A model generated the notes under the pieces. That model did not search any database and had not been told where the DNA came from. It saw nothing but the letters and a program-made list of their open reading frames with translations. The translations under genes were made by a program, and so were the position numbers. A stretch of 7,803 nt of DNA from an uncultured Bacteroidales bacterium. GTDB taxonomy: Bacteria; Bacteroidota; Bacteroidia; Bacteroidales; Muribaculaceae. The number at the start of each line of letters is the position of its first letter. The first letter of the stretch is position 1. Below are positions 5,878 to 7,803 of this stretch, in pieces. Location of the stretch: the NCBI GenBank assembly GCA_900549375.1, contig URNY01000129.1:1-7803 (forward strand), read 5' to 3'.

Positions 5878-6072
5878 TCAGAAGCCTTTCTTTTCGCGGT
5901 GGCGGTAGAAGAGGTAGACGAGGATGATGACGATTATCTCAACGGCAGCGACGGTGAAGAAGCGTGCTTTCTCGCCGTTTCTGAGGAGCTCGGGGCCGAA
6001 GACGGCCATCATCGCGATGAAATAGATTGCGAGCAGGGTTGGCAACCAGATCGATTTGCGGATTCTCTTCAT
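5878..6072 (-). CDS. Small two-helix inner-membrane protein, unknown function
   Basis: The 64-residue product starts MKRIRKSIW and has two hydrophobic helices (about 9-28 and 38-57) joined by a short polar turn (RNGEKARF). It ends in a strongly basic tail, YRHREKKGF. The charge pattern suggests both ends face the cytoplasm. Its ATG overlaps the stop of the upstream exonuclease gene as ATGA (6069-6072), so the two are probably translationally coupled and the start is well fixed. I do not recognise a family. The helix pattern, the overlap and the lack of interruptions favour a real gene over the antisense frame across the same region. No terminator with a U-run is evident after its stop. Confidence 0.75.
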   Translation of the reverse strand: MKRIRKSIWLPTLLAIYFIAMMAVFGPELLRNGEKARFFTVAAVEIIVIILVYLFYRHREKKGF

Positions 6073-6746
6073 TGTGTTATGGACTCTTTTGCGTCGTCTT
6101 TGGGGGCGGGCGCGATGGGTTCGGACGGAAGGGTGAGGTATTTCGATTCGAGAGGTTTGAACCGGCCTTGGGAAAGGAAATCATAGATGCTGACGCATGC
6201 GAATGCGTCGAGCGAGGCGTAGGCCTGCTGATTGGGGGTTAGTTCATCGGCTTCCCAGTTGGTGAGGCGCTGGCCTTTGGATATCCGCTTGCCGAAGATG
6301 ACGGCGTAGATGCGGGCCAGACTGTTGTCGGCAATACGGAATTGTTTCACGTAGGCCTGCAGGTCTATGAAGCCGTCGGGATTGAGCGCGCAGATCTTGT
6401 TGAGATTGTGGAAATCATCATGAATCGAGAGTCCGACTTTCAGTATCTCTTTGTTCTCAAGCAGTGATTTTACGGCAGGGTGCAGTCCGATATGGTTCAG
6501 CCGGAAGAGGTAGCAGGTGGAATGGGAGGAGAGCTGGAGGAGCGACACCTTGTTTGTCTGTCCGCGTTTGAAGCTGGGTTTGGTTTCCGTGTCGAAGCCT
6601 ATGACTTTCTCTTTCGAGAGTTCCTCCACAGCTTTAAGGGCATCGTCGACTGTATCCACGAGCACAATCGTGCGGTCGTAGGTGGCAATCGGCAGCGATG
6701 CGAGCTGATCCTTGGAGATGCTTATTATTCTTTTATCCTCTTCCAT
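6069..6746 (-). CDS. DEDDy-type 3'-5' exonuclease (RNase D/WRN-exo-like domain)
   Basis: This 225-residue cytosolic protein carries one DNA_pol_A_exo1-type domain (about 28-192). The catalytic set is visible: motif I FDTET with D52 and E54, motif II in GLSIHDDFHNL (D111 by comparison with related exonucleases), and motif III Y176-x-x-x-D180 in AYASLDA. That makes it a two-metal exonuclease of the DEDDy type. There is no HRDC domain as in RNase D and no polymerase domain, so its substrate (DNA or structured RNA) is not determined. The C-terminal 30 residues are Pro/Ala/Ser-rich and probably flexible. The gene starts 32 bp after the bioD stop on the same strand, without its own promoter box, so it is likely co-transcribed. 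Its stop overlaps the next gene. Confidence 0.9.
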   Translation of the reverse strand: MEEDKRIISISKDQLASLPIATYDRTIVLVDTVDDALKAVEELSKEKVIGFDTETKPSFKRGQTNKVSLLQLSSHSTCYLFRLNHIGLHPAVKSLLENKEILKVGLSIHDDFHNLNKICALNPDGFIDLQAYVKQFRIADNSLARIYAVIFGKRISKGQRLTNWEADELTPNQQAYASLDAFACVSIYDFLSQGRFKPLESKYLTLPSEPIAPAPKDDAKESITQ

Positions 6747-6778
6747 GTTTCGATTATTGATAAGCAGTTCTGTTGAAA

Positions 6779-7435
6779 TTATATCGAAGGCATTTCAATA
6801 TAAAGCGCATAGGGGAAATATTCCTTCAGCCAGCCTTGGATATACTGTTTCGTATCATTGCAGATAACGGCATCCTTGTCGAAATGCGAATTATAGATGA
6901 CGGCAAAGAGCGGTATGCCTCTGCTCTTTAAAGCATCGAGGGCGAGAAGAGTGTGGGATATCGATCCGAGACGTCCGTTTGTGACCAGCACTGCCGGCAG
7001 TTTATTTTCACGGATATAGTCGATCGTGAGATAATGCTGCTTAAGCGGCACCATCAGACCTCCGGCTCCTTCCACAAGCACATGGCCGTGCCGGTCGGAG
7101 AGCTTTCCGGTGCATTGTGATATAAGATCGAAATCGAGCTCTCTGCCATCGATGCGGGCTGCAAGATCGGCCGAGGCCGGATATGTGAATATCACGGGAG
7201 CCGTGGTGTGGTCGAGATCTTCCGGGAGCATTCCGGTGCCCATAATCCGGCGGTGCACCTCAATGTCCTCGCTGCTTCCCACATTGCCTGTCTGCACAAA
7301 CTTCTGGGTAATGACATCAAGTCCTGCATCCATCATGCGAGCGGCAAGCCACCCTGTGGCGTAGCTTTTGCCGGCATCGGTGTCTATACCTGTTATGAAT
7401 AGAACGGGAGGGAGGTCGATTCCTTTGAAATCCAT
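6779..7435 (-). CDS. bioD: Dethiobiotin synthetase
   Basis: BioD carboxylates 7,8-diaminopelargonate with CO2 and ATP to close the ureido ring, giving dethiobiotin, the step after BioA. The 218-residue length is normal. The P-loop is GIDTDAGKS (16-24). The substrate-side lysine is K45 in QKFVQTGN, where E. coli has KPVASGS, and the second signature is VEGAGGLMVPL (121-131). VTNGRLGSISH (151-161) matches the nucleotide- and dimer-side loop. The ATG at 7435 is 11-16 residues ahead of the P-loop strand, as usual. It is the first gene after a strong hairpin that separates it from glyA, and it precedes the exonuclease by 32 bp. No Bacteroidota promoter box is visible in the 70-bp gap, so it may depend on read-through from glyA. 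Confidence 0.95.
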   Translation of the reverse strand: MDFKGIDLPPVLFITGIDTDAGKSYATGWLAARMMDAGLDVITQKFVQTGNVGSSEDIEVHRRIMGTGMLPEDLDHTTAPVIFTYPASADLAARIDGRELDFDLISQCTGKLSDRHGHVLVEGAGGLMVPLKQHYLTIDYIRENKLPAVLVTNGRLGSISHTLLALDALKSRGIPLFAVIYNSHFDKDAVICNDTKQYIQGWLKEYFPYALYIEMPSI

Positions 7436-7461
7436 ATTAGACTCAGTTCCTTAAATTTTTT

Positions 7462-7496
7462 TAAAGGAGGAGAGATTTGCTATCTCTCCTCCTTTA
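7462..7496 (-). terminator. Strong 15-bp hairpin between glyA and bioD
   Basis: A perfect stem, AAAGGAGGAGAGAT with ATCTCTCCTCCTTT plus one T-A closing pair, encloses a 5-nt loop (7477-7481). It begins 9 nt after the glyA stop and ends 26 nt before the bioD start, so it probably sets the glyA 3' end or attenuates entry into bioD. On the minus strand AAAAAAA follows, not a U-run, so it is not a classical intrinsic terminator and could instead be an mRNA-stabilising 3' structure. The pairing is certain; the role is inferred. Confidence 0.6.
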
Positions 7497-7505
7497 TGGA
7501 TTAGT

Positions 7506-7803
7506 TTACCAGGCGAACATCGGGTAGTCGTTCATAAGGTCGTTGACCTTGCGGCGGACATCTGCGATGATTTCGGGGTCGTCGGCGTTAGAGAGCACGG
7601 TGTCGATGAAATCAGCTATCGTCTCCATCAGTTCCTCTTTGGCTCCGCGGGTGGTTATGGCGGCTGTTCCGAAGCGCAGGCCGCTCGTGAGGAAGGGGCT
7701 GCGGGAATCGTAAGGCACCATATTCTTATTTGCCGTGATGTCGGCTTCAACGAGCACCCTCTCGGCTTTCTTGCCACTCATGTCGGGGAATTTGGGGCGG
7801 AGG
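7506..7803 (-). CDS. glyA: Serine hydroxymethyltransferase, C-terminal 98 residues (partial)
   Basis: GlyA is a cytosolic PLP enzyme that converts serine and tetrahydrofolate to glycine and 5,10-methylenetetrahydrofolate. The window holds only its C-terminus, entering at 7803 one base into a codon and ending at TAA 7508-7506. Recognisable family segments are ADITANKNMVPYD (about 21-33 of the visible part), SPFLTSGLRFGT (36-47) and AITTRGAKEEL (49-59). In this region the Arg of TSGLR binds the substrate carboxylate. It ends YPMFAW, a typical Bacteroidota SHMT tail. The PLP lysine and most of the protein lie outside the window. It is the most upstream visible gene of the minus-strand series, and its true start cannot be seen. 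Confidence 0.95.
   Translation of the reverse strand, partial: LRPKFPDMSGKKAERVLVEADITANKNMVPYDSRSPFLTSGLRFGTAAITTRGAKEELMETIADFIDTVLSNADDPEIIADVRRKVNDLMNDYPMFAW

Noticed and set aside
5704..6186. Plus-strand open frame of 160 codons starting at GTG
   Set aside because: It starts inside the terminator hairpin, crosses both palindromes and runs antisense through the small membrane-protein gene and the exonuclease end, which are better supported.

Overview
The window looks like a chromosomal segment from a Bacteroidales bacterium, probably a gut lineage such as Muribaculaceae (the family is an inference). Three signs support this. Promoter-like elements follow the Bacteroidota TTTG / TAnnTTTG pattern rather than the -35/-10 pattern of E. 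coli. Gene starts lack Shine-Dalgarno sequences. The proteins (PriA with an 8-Cys zinc region, paired small outer-membrane beta-barrels, a DUF59 protein next to an LpxH-like phosphoesterase, BioD with a QKFVQTGN segment) read as Bacteroidota versions. No phage, transposase, CRISPR array, tRNA or rRNA is visible, so this is mostly housekeeping sequence.

Layout. Positions 1-393 (minus) hold the N-terminal third of bioA, running off the left edge. Positions 458-2923 (minus) hold complete priA, the replication-restart helicase, directly upstream of bioA. The 166-bp gap after it is a divergent promoter region. From 3090 to 5503 four plus-strand genes lie close together: two tandem paralogous outer-membrane beta-barrel proteins, a DUF59/MIP18-type Fe-S assembly protein, and an LpxH-like UDP-2,3-diacylglucosamine hydrolase. 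The theme is largely envelope (outer-membrane proteins and lipid A), with Fe-S maturation inserted. Positions 5504-5877 are a 374-bp AT-rich convergent intergenic region. It holds a near-ideal Bacteroidota promoter followed about 90 nt later by a strong intrinsic terminator and no ORF, which is a candidate small RNA, and then two palindromes. From 5878 to the right edge everything is on the minus strand, in transcription order: glyA (C-terminal end only), a strong hairpin, bioD, a DEDDy 3'-5' exonuclease, and a small two-helix membrane protein that overlaps the exonuclease by ATGA.

How the genes relate. BioA makes 7,8-diaminopelargonate and BioD closes the ureido ring to give dethiobiotin. 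These consecutive biotin enzymes sit about 6.4 kb apart on the same strand, with unrelated genes between them. The points most worth checking are the orphan small-RNA unit at 5603-5730, a 16-bp tandem duplication that appears to have reset the stop/start junction between the DUF59 gene and lpxH, and a TTTGCAGT string shared by three candidate promoters, one of which would make priA nearly leaderless. I did not find a clear new multi-gene system.
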